In this document: piece by piece, positions 49,800-62,200 of the stretch
How the letters are laid out: the number at the start of each line of letters is the position of its first letter
Position numbering within the stretch: the first letter of the stretch is position 1
Assembly: GCA_026261815.1 (NCBI GenBank)
Contig: JAMPIT010000484.1
Coordinates: 12,498,501-12,562,500, forward strand
Reading direction: 5' to 3'
Length of the DNA: 64,000 nucleotides
From: Monarcha castaneiventris obscurior
Lineage: Eukaryota; Chordata; Aves; Passeriformes; Monarchidae
Program-made: the position numbers and the translations under genes
Notes under the pieces: model-generated
Seen by the model: the letters and a program-made list of their open reading frames with translations, nothing else
What the model was told of the DNA's origin: nothing
The model's database searches: none

Positions 49800-52700
49800 A
49801 TGAATAATTCTGTGTATATGATTGATGGTGATTCTGATGAGGAAATCCCTACCCAACGAGCTATTCAGGAAAGCTTACAAGATAGGTATAAAATTGAAAC
49901 AAGTGGCAGTGCAACAGAGATTGAAAGGTAATAAGTTATTATTTATATTTTGGGTGTTTTCTTGGCATTATTGTAAGCATTTAGTAGGCCTTATTTTCCT
50001 TTGTAACTGCGTATGTTGTATTGCACTGACCTTGTCTCATGGACACTGGAAAGCACTGGTAGCTCACTTGTTCTGTGTTCTCCCTGAAAAGTATACCTGT
50101 TTCCTTGAAAATATGGGATGTAGGAAGCTTTCAGATGATGTTTTACATCAATATGTAAATGAGTATAAGGCTTTATGAAGAAGATAAATAGGCCATGTAA
50201 AATTAGACTGGTATGGGAGCTTCTCCTCATTTTAGCATTTAATTGTTGGCCTTCGTGTGAAAAATTCAGTATTTATTGTGCCAGGGAAAGACCAACAAAA
50301 AAAGTGTTTCAGTGTGTTAAATCCTCACAAAACCAATGTAACTTAGAGAAATCTAACATGTCTTGTAAATTAGAGTATTTAAATTAAGGTATAACTATAT
50401 CCTGAACTTCACAGGAATTTTTACTTCTCATTTTATTCTTCTATTTATGCAGTTTCCAGTATACTGCAAGCAAAGAACATGAGCAGATCATTGCAGCAAT
50501 TCGGACAGTTAAGTACAAATACACCACACCAAGCCTACACCCCTGGGAATGGCTGAGCAATGCCTACATTTTATTTGGTCACCTGATTTAAGGGCAGTTT
50601 TTCTTTATATAGTCTTTGGAGGAGTATGGAAACTAAAAACAAGACATCCGAAAGCTAACTTAGTAGATAGGATCATGGAAGTGGGATGGGTTCAAGTGTC
50701 ACCCCTTTCAGAAATTCCAGTGCTTTGTCTCCTGAAATTAGAGGAAAACTCCAGGCCTTTCTTTTAAAATGAGCAAGATACACTGGTGGGATAAATGGCA
50801 CTCAATGTATTAGTTACCTGAATTTTGTCTTGTGATGAGTGATGGGATATGTGTCTGTGTTAAAATATAACAGGCCAAGAGGAGGCCTTGAAGAAGTTGG
50901 TGAGGCACAGTTCTGCTTTTGAAGAAGCAGATCAGCAAGGCTGGCTTCCTGTGCATGAAGCTGCAGCACAACTAAATAAGAACATCCTTGAAATGACTTT
51001 AAAAGGTACAAAGTCCTTCTAGTTTTCCACCAAAAAGTTTTGCAAAGTAAAGTTTGATGAATCATCCAACTTCAGATGTGTTCTGCTTTTCTGTATTTCA
51101 GCCTCCCGTGACATTACGTGGGAACAGACCACTCTAAAAGGGGAAACACCTCTCTTGGTGGCAGTAAGAAACTGTTTTGTGGACAATGTCCACTTTCTCC
51201 TGCTCAATGGCTGCAATCCCAATGTTAAAAATGAAGAGGGAGATTCTCCTTTAGTTATAGGTGAATACTGTTTTTAGGGGTGGAGAGGTGAGGGAATGAG
51301 GTGAGAATATAGTAATACATTTTAGGTTTCAGTGCAACATATTTGACTTCAATGCCTAAAATATTTTGCTATAAGGAGAAAAAAATTGTTAATCTTAGCA
51401 TTGAATGTGTCTGTCCCTGTCTGTTTTTCTCACATGATAATTAGCTTTCTCCAGGAAGTGCAGAGTGTCATCCTCTGCTTTGCTTGGCATCATTTCTGCA
51501 GTGGTGCCAGGTAATGAGTCCTTCTGCTTCTTCATGCTATCACTGCCCTTCATGTCTGCAGGCATAAAACATTCATAATATCTGTCCACATGGTACCTTC
51601 TTCATTGCATCAGCCTCCCTTTCTCCAAAACCCATGGTAATTGGCTTTAATTTTCAAAAATTGTAGCAAACCAGCCTCATGTATCTGCAGTATGTAGGTG
51701 CAAAGCAGTGTTTGTCCCCATTTGGACATTGCTGGCATTAGTCCAAGGGTGACAAGTGAAGAGGACAGGCTGACATTCTCTGTTCACTTCTCTTTAATAT
51801 TTTGTAATTTAGGAATAAGACCCCATACCTAGTATAGTCCTAGTATAGTCTTATACCCACACTCTTTGTAGGAATGCCACTTTAATTTGATCGTGCACAA
51901 GAACTGTAATTCTTGATTTGTAAAGAGCCATATTTTGCCAAAATGTTTTTCAGAAGTGTTCTTTGTTCATTTCTTCTGCTTCCCTCAGTCTGGGCTATGA
52001 TGCCTTCATTCTTACTGAATCGAACTGAAAAAAGTAAAGTGTGTTCTCATTATCTAAATTCTAAAGGAACACTCCAAGTTTCTTGGATGATCCCATACGT
52101 TTTTCTGTATTGGAAGGGTGGTTTCTTTTTCAAAACTATTGTTAAAGGAGGAGAAAAAAGCCTACCAGTCATCTGTAGGACCCTCAGTCCATCCTTGTAA
52201 AATGGCTGCAGCATCAAGTCAGAGCCATCTGCTTTAAAAAATGTAGGAAACTCCTAGATACTTTTGAAGTGTAAGACATTAAAATGCCCCATCCCCCAAG
52301 AAGGGGATGCATGGGATTTATCTAAAGCAGCTGTGTAGGTTACAGATAATGGGACATCACAGTTTCTATCACAGAACGCTGTCACTCGTGTTCAAGCAGC
52401 TGTGGCACGTGAAGCTACTCAGCCTCATCTGTCCTGCTGAAGGACATTCTTTATCCTGCACAGCCTGGAAGATCAAAGAGAAGGAGGGAAGGGTATTGGC
52501 TAATCATTCCATCCACTGGAACTAATGCAAATTTCTCTTTTAAGATCCTCACTGACTTAAGAGTTCAGGCTTATTAAGCTAAGAAGGCATATGAAACAGT
52601 CAGTATGAGCTTTGTTTCACATTATGGTAACTGCTTATGGAGATTAAACAGGGCTCTGGTGGCAGCTCCTGAGCACCAAGGCCCTGCACGTGGTCTCCAT

Positions 52701-55700
52701 CTAGTGGCAAGGAGAGCTGTGTTTTGTTCCATCTCCGAATGCAACAGAGAAAAAATCTACTGAGAGAAGAAGAGATTACCATGAAATTATTCATTTGTAT
52801 CCTTAGTACTGTTCTGGAAGCAAAGGAGACTTGTTGATGAGTTAAATCCTTCAATGTAGGGTGGCATTTCTCATTGTGTAAATAGCACTGCCAGGAACAG
52901 CTTTCCTAGGCTGCCATGTAACAGCAGCCATCCTGCACAGAATAGCAGTGAAAAACATCCTGTCTGATTCCTTGCTTGTTGTCCTACAGCAATTAAACTT
53001 GATTCCTATGACATTGCCTCCTTGTTGCTGCGATCTGGTGCCAGAGTGAATTTGCGCTGTGTCCATGAGAGAACTGCTCTGCATGAGGCAGCCAGACTGG
53101 GCAGGAAGGATCTGGTACAGCTGCTCCTGGATTCTGGAGCAGATCCTGACCCCCGCAGTGGATATGGGCTCACACCTCTAGCACTGGCTGCACAGATGGG
53201 ACATACAGAAATTATGGAGCTCTTACTGCAAAAAGGTGAGACTTCATTATATAGGAGCTCATAGAAAGAGAAGGCTTCAGATACGCCTTCAAAGACAGCA
53301 GCAGAAGTAACTCACCTAACTAGAGAAAATTTAATGCCATCTGCACTGAGGGTTGTTCTGATGTAATGATGGCCTGATAAATATAAATTTGTATAATATT
53401 AAAATAATATATTAGTATTTTAGTGACTACTTGTAATTTTTTACAAGTGCTTGAGTAATGTTTTTTAAATGCACTATCATTTTCTCACACAGGCAGGTCA
53501 ACTTAGAGCATGCCTGAGAAGATATTTTTTTGTGGGGAATTTTACATGATGGTTCAGCAGCACTGGAACTGGATTGCATGAACTGTTTGGATACTGGGTT
53601 CTCTCATGTTTACAGTTACATCTGTCTGGTTTTTGTAAAGTAAAAGAATTAAAATGCATTGTATGTAAGCCAAAAGCAATTGTTTTGATGAGTAAGAACT
53701 GAACCCTTTGCTGGCCCAGTTCTAGGAACAATTCTTACTGTGTTCAAAGCAATTTGGATCTTCTTGTTCCCAGGATTACATAAACATATCTAACATCAAG
53801 GATCCGTCATGAAGGTTTCTGCCCACAGTGGTTCTATTTGGTGAAGAATAGAATTCAAAATACCGTATCACTGAGGGTTTGGAGATATTAATTACAGATG
53901 GATATTTACAGTGACTACTGTGAAAATCCTTGCTGCTTCTTCCCAGGTGCAGATGTTCTTTCACAGGCAATGGATCGTGCTTCTGTATTGTTTGAAGCAG
54001 CAGGAGGAGGAAATCCAGATTCCGTGAGTCTTTTACTAGAATATGGGGCTGATGCCAATGTACCAAAGCACTCGGGTCATTTGCCAATCCACAGAGCTGC
54101 ATATAGAGGACACTTTCTGTGAGTTAATACACTTAAAAATCAAGTAATAGTGACATCAGAAATATTAATGTTACTAATTTTACCTTATTCAAAGCAGGCA
54201 GCAAATCCGTTGTTTTGTACAAGGAATTATTTTTGACTGTGTAAATATGACTGTTCTGTGTCTGAATGTAAGAGACCAGTCAGGATAAAATCTTCCTGAT
54301 TTTAGGATGTACATCTTAATCCCTACAGTATTTTCCCATTTGTCACAAGTAGTAACATGGTCCAGTCTGATGCTGAGGTTCTTGGGACATCCTCACTTTC
54401 TCTCAATGTCTCATATCCACTCCATCATGGAAATGTGAATGGTGAATGTACTGAATAGACAGAGAGTAAGGGTTGTCCCTATTCTAAAGAGAGTAAGACT
54501 ACTGGAAGATATTTATGCTAAAATCACAACTAACAAATGAGAAACAAGTATCTGAGGTTCTTAATTTCTGTATTAATATTTTCTATATATTAATTGTTAT
54601 ATTTATAATATGTATTGTATTAGTTCCCTGATCCCTATAGGTTAAGCAACAACACTGTACTTTCAACATTCAGGAAAAACTTCTGTTGAGAAGGAATCAT
54701 TAATTCCTGTAGCAAGGAATGGGTTGTTCATGAGTAATAGTATAATATAATAGTATTTTATGTGTAGTAGGTGTAAAGTCAGTATTCATTCCTGGCTAAC
54801 AATTTCATTATTAGCAATTCAAGTCAATGCATGCCATGGTACTGACTTGGTATATTAAGACTATTCTAACAGTCATGGTGAATTCTGAAGCTCAACAACA
54901 CAGAGAAATTCAGAGATGAGTTAGGTGAACCAAAATGTTTAAGATTCTAAGATGCTTCTGGTTTTAATTTTTCAGAGCCCTAAAATATTTAGTTCCAGTG
55001 ACTGATTTTGCTGCCATTAAAGAAAGTGGGATAAGTCCAGTTCACTCAGCAGCAGCAGGAGCACACCCTCAGTGCCTTGAGTTTCTCCTCCAGTCTGGCT
55101 TCGATGCCAATTTTATGCTGTCTCAGAGAGTTCGCAAAGGCTACGACGACCAGCGGAAATCAGCCCTGTACTTCGCTGTTTCCAACGGGGATATCTGCTC
55201 CACACAGCTGCTGCTGAACGCCGGCGCCCTGGCAAACCAAGACCCCATCAACTGCCTCCAAATAGCCTTGAGAATGGGCAACTACGAGTTAATGAATCTG
55301 CTGCTCCGCCACGGGGCCAACGTCAACTACTTCTGCCGCGTGAACACGACGCATTTCCCCTCGGCTCTGCAGTACGCCCTCAAGGATGAGGTGATGCTGA
55401 GGATGCTGCTGAACTACGGCTACGACGTGCAGCGCTGCTTCGACTGCCCGCGGGGCAGCGGGGCCCACGCCCAGTATGTGACCGACGGCTGGACCTCCAC
55501 CGTCATCAAGGACACCATGGTAAGTGTGCCACAGGGCTTCAGTGCTGCCCTACCACCACTGTCCTGCCTAAAACCAAACTGAAAGGTGCTTAATGCGCTG
55601 TCAGAAAAGGAACACAAGTGCATTCACAACGACACACTTACTCTTGTCGTGATAACTTAGATACCATTGAGGCAGGGAAAAAAAAGTCAACTTAGTGCTT

Positions 55701-57057
55701 AATTCCTCTTCAAAACAGTTGACACATAAAGAGAGGAATAGACAAGGCTTTAAAATGGAATAGATCAGAATCAGAGAATGAACCAGGTTGGAAAAGACCT
55801 TTGAGATCAAGTCCAACCTATGACCTAACACGTCATCAGCTAAACCATGGCACTGAGTGCCACGTCCAGTCTTTTTTTAAGCACATCCAGGGATGTGTGA
55901 CCAGGGATGTGTGACCAGGTGGTGACTCCACCACCTCCCTGGGCAGACTGGTGCAGCTTAAGATGTTGCTATGAAGCCTGTTTCATGACAGCAGATGATT
56001 GCAAACAGTAATTTTGAATTGAGAAAATATAGCCGATGATATGCTAATGATCAGTATGGAATTGGCTCTCCAGGGCAGTCTTGTCCATGCTGAGAAAGCA
56101 AAGATTTGCAGGCTGCCTCTGCATTGTCCTGTACCAGAACACCAACACTGGAAAGCTGTTGAAAGGACCCCTGGAGCTGGTGGGATAAACACTGAGCAGA
56201 AATTAGCGAACCAAAAGAGGTTCCTAGAGACACTCATCAGTGTCATTGTTTTGCAGTTTGTAAAGTCCATTTGAACTAATAAACCCTTCTTTAACCTAAA
56301 GATAAGGGAATGATGCATGCACTGGGCTGGTGGATCCCCCTATTAAGCACCTGGGACACAAGTCTAAATTCCACTTGGAGTGGTAGCACCTCTTTTTAAG
56401 CACCAAGTTCCCAAATATACAGCTGCTTAAGTTTATTTTTGGATCTAGTACAAAATAACCATCTCTCAGATTTTTAGATTCTACAAGGGAGGCTTATGCA
56501 AGCTGTGGCAACCTCTAAAACCCTGCTCAAGTTAGTTAATTGCTCTTGTCCTCAGAGACAGAAGTCATTTACTGCAGTATTGAATATTACCCTACTAACA
56601 TTTTGTTTCTATCAGTTCTGTGAGGTGATAACCTTGGCCTGGCTGAAGCATGTGTCTGGGAAAGTGGTGCGAGTCATGTTAGATTATGTTGATCACGTTA
56701 AGATCTGCTGGAAGCTCGAAGCAGTTCTCAAAGAACAGGAACTCTGGCCAGACATCCATTTCATTTTAAGTAAGTATCTGCTTACATTTTTAATAAAAAC
56801 AAGGTGGTTTGGCACTGGGGCCTTTTTGGTTGGTAGCATTTTAATTTTGCTTCTCCTTTCTAGCAAATCCTCGCTCTCTGAAGCACCTTTGCCGTCTGAA
56901 GATCCGGGCGTGCATGGGCCGGCTGCGTCTGCGCTGTCCTGTCTTCATGACCTTCCTTCCACTGCCAAACTGCTTGAAAGACTACATCCTGTACAAGGAA
57001 TATGATCTGTATGGACAGGAGAACTTCACAGGCATCTACAACCTCAACTGTGCATAA
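49800..57057 (+). CDS. ASB14: ASB14, ankyrin repeat and SOCS box protein 14
   Basis: Substrate receptor of a Cullin-5/Elongin BC ubiquitin ligase. Nine coding exons: 49800-49927, 50453-50508, 50874-51005, 51102-51260, 52990-53235, 53947-54118, 54976-55519, 56616-56769 and 56864-57057. They sum to 1,785 nt (594 residues, TAA), close to the human length of about 587. Residues 13-28 resemble a ubiquitin-interacting motif. Ankyrin repeats run from about 75 to 470 ([51 protein letters not shown]). The SOCS box is in the last exon, with BC-box [11 protein letters not shown] and Cul5-box LPLP (562-565). The ATG at 49800 gives an N-terminus resembling mammalian ASB14 (SLQD.YK). Odd: the donor of exon 2 has TT at +1/+2 if the conserved Gly-Gln at the junction is kept. 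The exon 2 end is therefore uncertain. Confidence 0.93.
50509..50873 (+). other. ASB14 intron 2 with non-canonical donor
   Basis: Frame and family alignment (RT-G-QEEAL against the human KG-KEDAL type) require exon 2 to end after ACA G at 50508 and exon 3 to start with GC at 50874. The donor then reads CAG|TTAAGT, one base from the consensus CAG|GTAAGT. The GT one base upstream (50508-50509) would put exon 3 out of frame and give an early TGA. Other options are listed under findings. Confidence 0.6.
51261..52989 (+). other. ASB14 intron 4 (1.7 kb)
   Basis: The longest ASB14 intron. It has an imperfect duplication, CCTAGTATAGT twice, at 51829-51851. Middle parts (about 52300-52980) are richer in G and C. 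I recognise no repeat family or second gene; open frames such as 51913-52200 have no motif. Confidence 0.6.
55610..55704 (+). repeat. Dispersed duplicate, copy 1 (ASB14 intron 7)
   Basis: The segment runs from GAACACAAGTGCATTCACAA to AGTGCTTAATT. The same order of words recurs at 58877-58976 in the same orientation, with a handful of substitutions and short indels (for example GTCGTGATAACTTAG against GTCATGACAACTTAG). Similarity stops abruptly on both sides. Confidence 0.85.
55763..55965 (-). repeat. CR1 LINE fragment in ASB14 intron 7
   Basis: Starts with AGAATCAGAGAATGAACCAG and continues GGTTGGAAAAGACCTTTGAG, ATCAAGTCCAACC, then ACCATGGCACTGAGTGCCAC and CCACCTCCCTGGGCAG. This is the reverse complement of the avian CR1 3' region. 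An internal 14-bp unit CCAGGGATGTGTGA is tandemly duplicated at about 55888-55915. Confidence 0.85.
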
Positions 57058-58876
57058 GCATTAGTCGTGTACTTTGAAGCAAATGTTAATGTGGATAAGA
57101 CTGTTGTGCTTTTTTCTTTTGGGATTTTCTCTCCTCTGCATATTAAGGAATGCCAACATTCTCCCTTCACCCCCTGAAGAAAATGGCGAGAACCTAAAAA
57201 TGTAAGTACTGGTGATCCCATTCTATGGCTCTCCCTGGACTATGACCTATCTGGAAGTTACGGCACAGTATTTTAAATGCCTAGTGTGACAAGTTAAGGA
57301 AATGTAAAATACAGGGCTGCAACCCTTGTGTTATGGCTAAATTAAAGCCTGTCATATCAGATAGCACTACCCCTAGTGCAGGGTTAAACTCAGGGTTTAG
57401 TTAAACGTCAGGGATTTGACTAAAACCAGGAAGAGACATAGTTCTTTTTTCTCTTGTACTTTTCTCCCTTCTCTTGACAACAAGTAGTTTTTGTTTGTCA
57501 AGTCCTACAGTGAAGTTCTAAAGAGCAGCTTGCTTTTTTTTTCACCCAATAATGCAATGTCCCATTCTAAGCAATGAAATGGGATTAAGCTTGAGAAATC
57601 TCTGCTTCTCATAGCAGCTCGTGTGACATACCAATGTTTCAACAAGGTGGCACTGCTGAAAACTCTTAGTTCTGCAGCTCCTTCTCAGGTACTGATATGT
57701 CTCATCCACTATGGACTTTGATTATTCTCTCTAGAACTAGGTTTTCCTTTTACAGTGCTGTCCCCAAAGCCATGCTTGCAATTTTTGGAGTATCTCTCTA
57801 TGGAGGTGGAGCTTAAGCTTTTGGAGCCCTGTCAGTGTAGGAAGTCTTACAGAAGTCTTAGAAAGACCTACAGTATGCCTGTTCCTTCTAAAAATACAGC
57901 AAATGTCAGTCCCAATTTTAGAAAAAAAGAAATCCATCAACACAGTTGGCATTAGTAGTATTTATTCCTTCATAATCAAGTAAGCATAGATTCTTTTTTT
58001 TCTAGTTATACATGCATCTTTATCACAGAAGTTACAGAATTCAAAAGTCTGCTTTCCCCCAGAAAAATCTAGAAACCTTATAAAATACAAATTCAGAATG
58101 TGGTTATGGCCCATGGTTTTTTACATGGCGTCTATCACATAATAAACTAACTCATCCTGTGAAGATATGTCCAGTGCCCATGGTGGTGGTTGTGCTGGCA
58201 GAGCCTCTGCACTCAGCTTGTTCCACAGAGCCCTCAGAGCCTAGAGCATGAGCCCTGTGTCACTGCCCCACCACGGGCCCTGCTCAGCCAGCTGCCACAG
58301 CTCCTGCTCACCTTCAGTCTCTGATTGTTGCAAAAATGAGTTATCAGCATTCCCAAGAGTAACAACTTCTGCTGAGGTTATCTGGCTAATACTACAAAAA
58401 TTAAGAGAACTGAGCTACACTTGACAACAGAGGGCTATAACTGCATGTCAGAAGTTTGTTTAATGGAAGGGAACACATCCTGTCACCAATAATGGTACTT
58501 CCTGAAAGTCAGTATGATGAAGAATGCAGGAGGCTTTTGCATCAGTACAAGCCCCACCCAGAAATTTACTATAGTTAAGCTTTTATTTAATATACAAAAT
58601 GCTGACTGGAACCCTGGCACAATAGGATTACTATCCATGTTTCCAAGATTAGGACAAAACAATCAGAGTTGACATAAATATGCCACTGGTGGTTTTTAAT
58701 ACAGCTATTCAGGGAAAATGTGCAAGTCAGTCTCAAACATTGTAAAAATCACTTACACTTCACCAGAACAGGACCAATCCAGAACACCATCATAAGAATT
58801 TGACCACTCCACTCTATTATAAAAATGACCAGAAAGATTGTACAAAATCCTCGGCTTGCAATATAAACTTCATTAG

Positions 58877-58976
58877 GAATACAAGTGCATTCACAACAAC
58901 ACACTGACTTACTCTTGTCATGACAACTTAGATACCATTGCGGCAGGGAAATAAAAAGTCAACTTAGTGCTTAATT
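58877..58976 (+). repeat. Dispersed duplicate, copy 2 (convergent 3' region)
   Basis: Partner of 55610-55704. It runs from GAATACAAGTGCATTCACAA to AGTGCTTAATT and includes GATACCATTGCGGCAGGGAA and GTCAACTTAGTGC. The two copies are about 3.2 kb apart. This one probably lies inside the APPL1 3' UTR on the opposite strand. Confidence 0.85.
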
Positions 58977-59207
58977 AAAACAAAAAGCCTTGGGGACTAA
59001 TTAACTTGCAAGAACTTTTGTAATATAGAGCAAGAGAAAGAATACAAAGTATCAGCCTATGCTGTTACACTAGACATATCTCTACTAAATTCACTAAGCA
59101 GTGGCAGTTTTCTTTCTCTAGGTGAACTATTTCCTAAATAATAAGAGATGATATTGTAGCGTAGTTTTTACCATTGGCTTGTCCCAACTGCTGTGCAACT
59201 AATGAAT

Positions 59208-59247
59208 CAGAATTTACCTTAAACACAGACAGAATTTACCTTAAACA
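59208..59247 (+). repeat. Short tandem duplication, 22-bp period
   Basis: CAGAATTTACCTTAAACA occurs at 59208-59225 and again at 59230-59247. It is a local slippage-type duplication in the convergent 3' region. Confidence 0.8.
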
Positions 59248-62200
59248 GTCAAATTTATTTCTTTATATCCATGTACATCAATTACAGCTTCATAAATAAC
59301 TTCAGCTGTTTCACAACTTTCAGCTCTGGGTTTACATCCATATAAAGAAGAAATCTGACAGCCCTCTAGAAGGGGAATGCTTCTTAACTCTGAAATATTA
59401 CTTTACTGTTAGACACTATGTTGTCCTGATACAATTTAAAATCAAACAGATTAAGGAAGTAAGACCATGACATTCAAATGACTTTTCACTACCAGACCAT
59501 ACCCAGTTAGCTATGTTTAAGTTGTACATGACTTTGACCTTGTCCTCTGGTTCAGACTTGGCCAAACCTGGCAGTGGCCAGAGAGGAGTGCCAGCTATCA
59601 TCTGTAATGCAGTAAAATGCATACCCATAAGCACACCTGCTATATTTGTATATTCAGGCCATTACATACATAATGTATGTAGCTGGAAACAACTGACAGC
59701 AAGACTGGTTTGGTCTGCAGTGTGTAAATCTACACAGTGCAACAAGCTTCATATCCTCTTACCTAAGGGATAAAAGTGTGGCAGTAATTATGAGGCTGCA
59801 ATTAGCAACACAAGTTAGTCCTGAACAACGCTGCCAATTCAGTACCTATATGAAGTCACTTCAAAATCATGGAGTTAAAAGAATATTTTCAGGAGTGACT
59901 GAAATAATACTAGATGCACATGAAGCAAACTACAGCTTCAGCTGAAAGTGCTTGAAAGATCAGTTTGTGAATAAAAGGCAATAGGAAATAATAAACAGGA
60001 GAGTATATTTAATCTCCTGTAATATAGGAGAGGAAACCAACTAGTAATTTAGTTACAATAATAAAATACTCAGGTGGTGAAATCCTACCACAGCAGTTCC
60101 CAGCAGACCATGAGGTGTTCCCACAAACAAGGGAACTACCAAGCATTCTGATTTTTTTCAACGAAGCTGTTTTCTAATTAAGCAGTTCTAAACCTTCTAG
60201 GAAAAAAGGTACCAAATAGCTTTTCGTTTTGGGAAGAAGGGCATGGATAAAACCTCAGCAGCTATTTTTGCCTTGAGATAGTTTTAATTACAACCTGTGT
60301 GATCCTCCCCCCACCTTAGCAATGCTCAGTAATTCTCATCACTCAATCACCATTCCTGTCTGACTTCCACAGCTCTGCTGACATGCCCTTTGCTCTTGCA
60401 GCTTTCATCATTATCCCAGATGCTTTTATACCTTCTTGCTCATTTTACACCAGTGGAATTCCCCTAAATAAGCAAAAAAACAACCCCTACATTTCATTCA
60501 TGCATATCATTCTTGTAGTGGTTAAGATGAGGATCATCCAACATATGTGAAATGTACTTCACTCCTACTCTGTTTCAGAAAGCTACATTTAATGGCATAT
60601 ATGAAAAGCCTGAAAAGCAAATGGAATAATTCCAATATTTATTGCTAAATCCAAAAGATCCCATATGACAGGAAATTCACCTGCCAACTTTACTATTCCT
60701 CATCTCTGCAGATTTGTATCTCTAAGAGCAAATGGTAGTTTTAGAGAAAAATACAGTAATTCCATTTTCTGATATTTCTTCAGTAAGGCTAATGCAAAAC
60801 AGGCTACAGATCAGAAATGGTTTTTCATGAGAGTGCTTGCCTATTATCTGTCTTCCCCCTGGAGCCTGGGCTACTGCAGCTCCAGTGCTTAACACAACCA
60901 GTCTTCTCTGACAAGCTGAGGACTGGATTCTAGACACTGGAGATCACTGATTTCATAGGCTCCCTGTGCTGTTTCAAAACTGTGTCATCCTCAGTAAATA
61001 CTTGAGAAAGATACAAGTAAGACACAGTAACCTTGAGCTACGCTGTGATATTATTTGATAGAAAACAGAAATATCAGTAAATAAAAACAAACACGAACAA
61101 ATGAACGTGAACTGGAACAATTTGCAGAGACAAAGTGTCTGCCTTGCCACTCTCTGTAAGCCTTGATTTAAGCACAAAAAGGGAAAAAAATTGATTTGGT
61201 GCCTCTCTGTAATTTTTGTTGGCAAGAGTAAAAATAGTCTCTTAAAAATGGGAGCTGAGAATGGAGGCCTAGATATGAAATAAAAATGCCACTGTCTTTT
61301 GGAAGAAGCCTCTGGTTGGTGTGGTCCATGTGGCAGTGTGCCAGCCAAATCTGGCCACAGGGCTGTGCTATTTGACCTAACTGGACAACAGCAAAAGCAG
61401 ATATTTCTACAAGTGACTGGCTACTCTGGGGATGAAAAATGCAGTGGAACAAGGACCTGATAACTAAGTCAGGAAGAGAACCTGGGGGCTCTCTGCTCCT
61501 CAGCCTCCCCCTCCTTTTTCAAGGCAGCGCCCTTTGGGCTGCTCAAGCTCCTGCCTGGGCTATGGTGCAACCTGTGCCCAGAGCTGCTGCTGCTGCCTCT
61601 GCTGCTCCTGCCCCGGGCCCTTGTCTTTGTCACAGGAGCTAAGGCCACCAACTCTTGCACACAGTCACCTCTGCAGCACAAGGGCAGGAGGAGGCTGCCA
61701 GCTCTGGACAATGCAGGGCACTCCCATGAGTCAGAAGAGCCCTCTGTGCACCTACAGACATCCAGCAGACACGACCTGAGATTCCTCACTTTATCAGCAC
61801 TGAACAACTCCAGCCAGGAAGGGCTGGGCCATCACCAGCTGCTGAGGAGATACTCTGAAAATTGCTTCCATTCCTGAACACCAGAAATGCCCTGCAATGA
61901 ACTGTAAATCACTCATAACTGTTATATTATAACTTGGAATATAAGTATATTCTTTTCTCTCTACATATCCTGTAATTTTCATGCCACTATTAGAGAGCTA
62001 TCTTCTGTTCCACTGGATTTTAATATTTATAGCAATTAGTGCAAAAATAAATATTTCTCTTCAAACAAGATTTCTCTTCTGGATCAAAAGGTGAATGCAC
62101 ATCTAATACTATACAAAATAAATATTACACAGGGTATGGAATATGGAGTGCAGATTACAAGCTGTAAACAGACATCACTTTGAAAAATGCTTTCCAGGAC

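Larger units (their letters stand above)
55520..56615 (+). other. ASB14 intron 7 (1.1 kb)
   Basis: Contains one copy of a duplicated segment of about 95 bp (55610-55704) followed closely by a reversed CR1 fragment (55763-55965). The remainder shows no recognised feature. It ends with TTTGTTTCTATCAG before exon 8. Confidence 0.7.

Noticed and set aside
56496..57005. 169-codon open frame across ASB14 exons 8 and 9
   Set aside because: It contains exon 8 but reads on into the intron and then runs through exon 9 in the wrong frame; the spliced frame gives the SOCS box.
61469..61807. 112-codon open frame on the - strand in the convergent region
   Set aside because: It coincides with a GC-rich patch that lowers stop frequency, and shows no domain.
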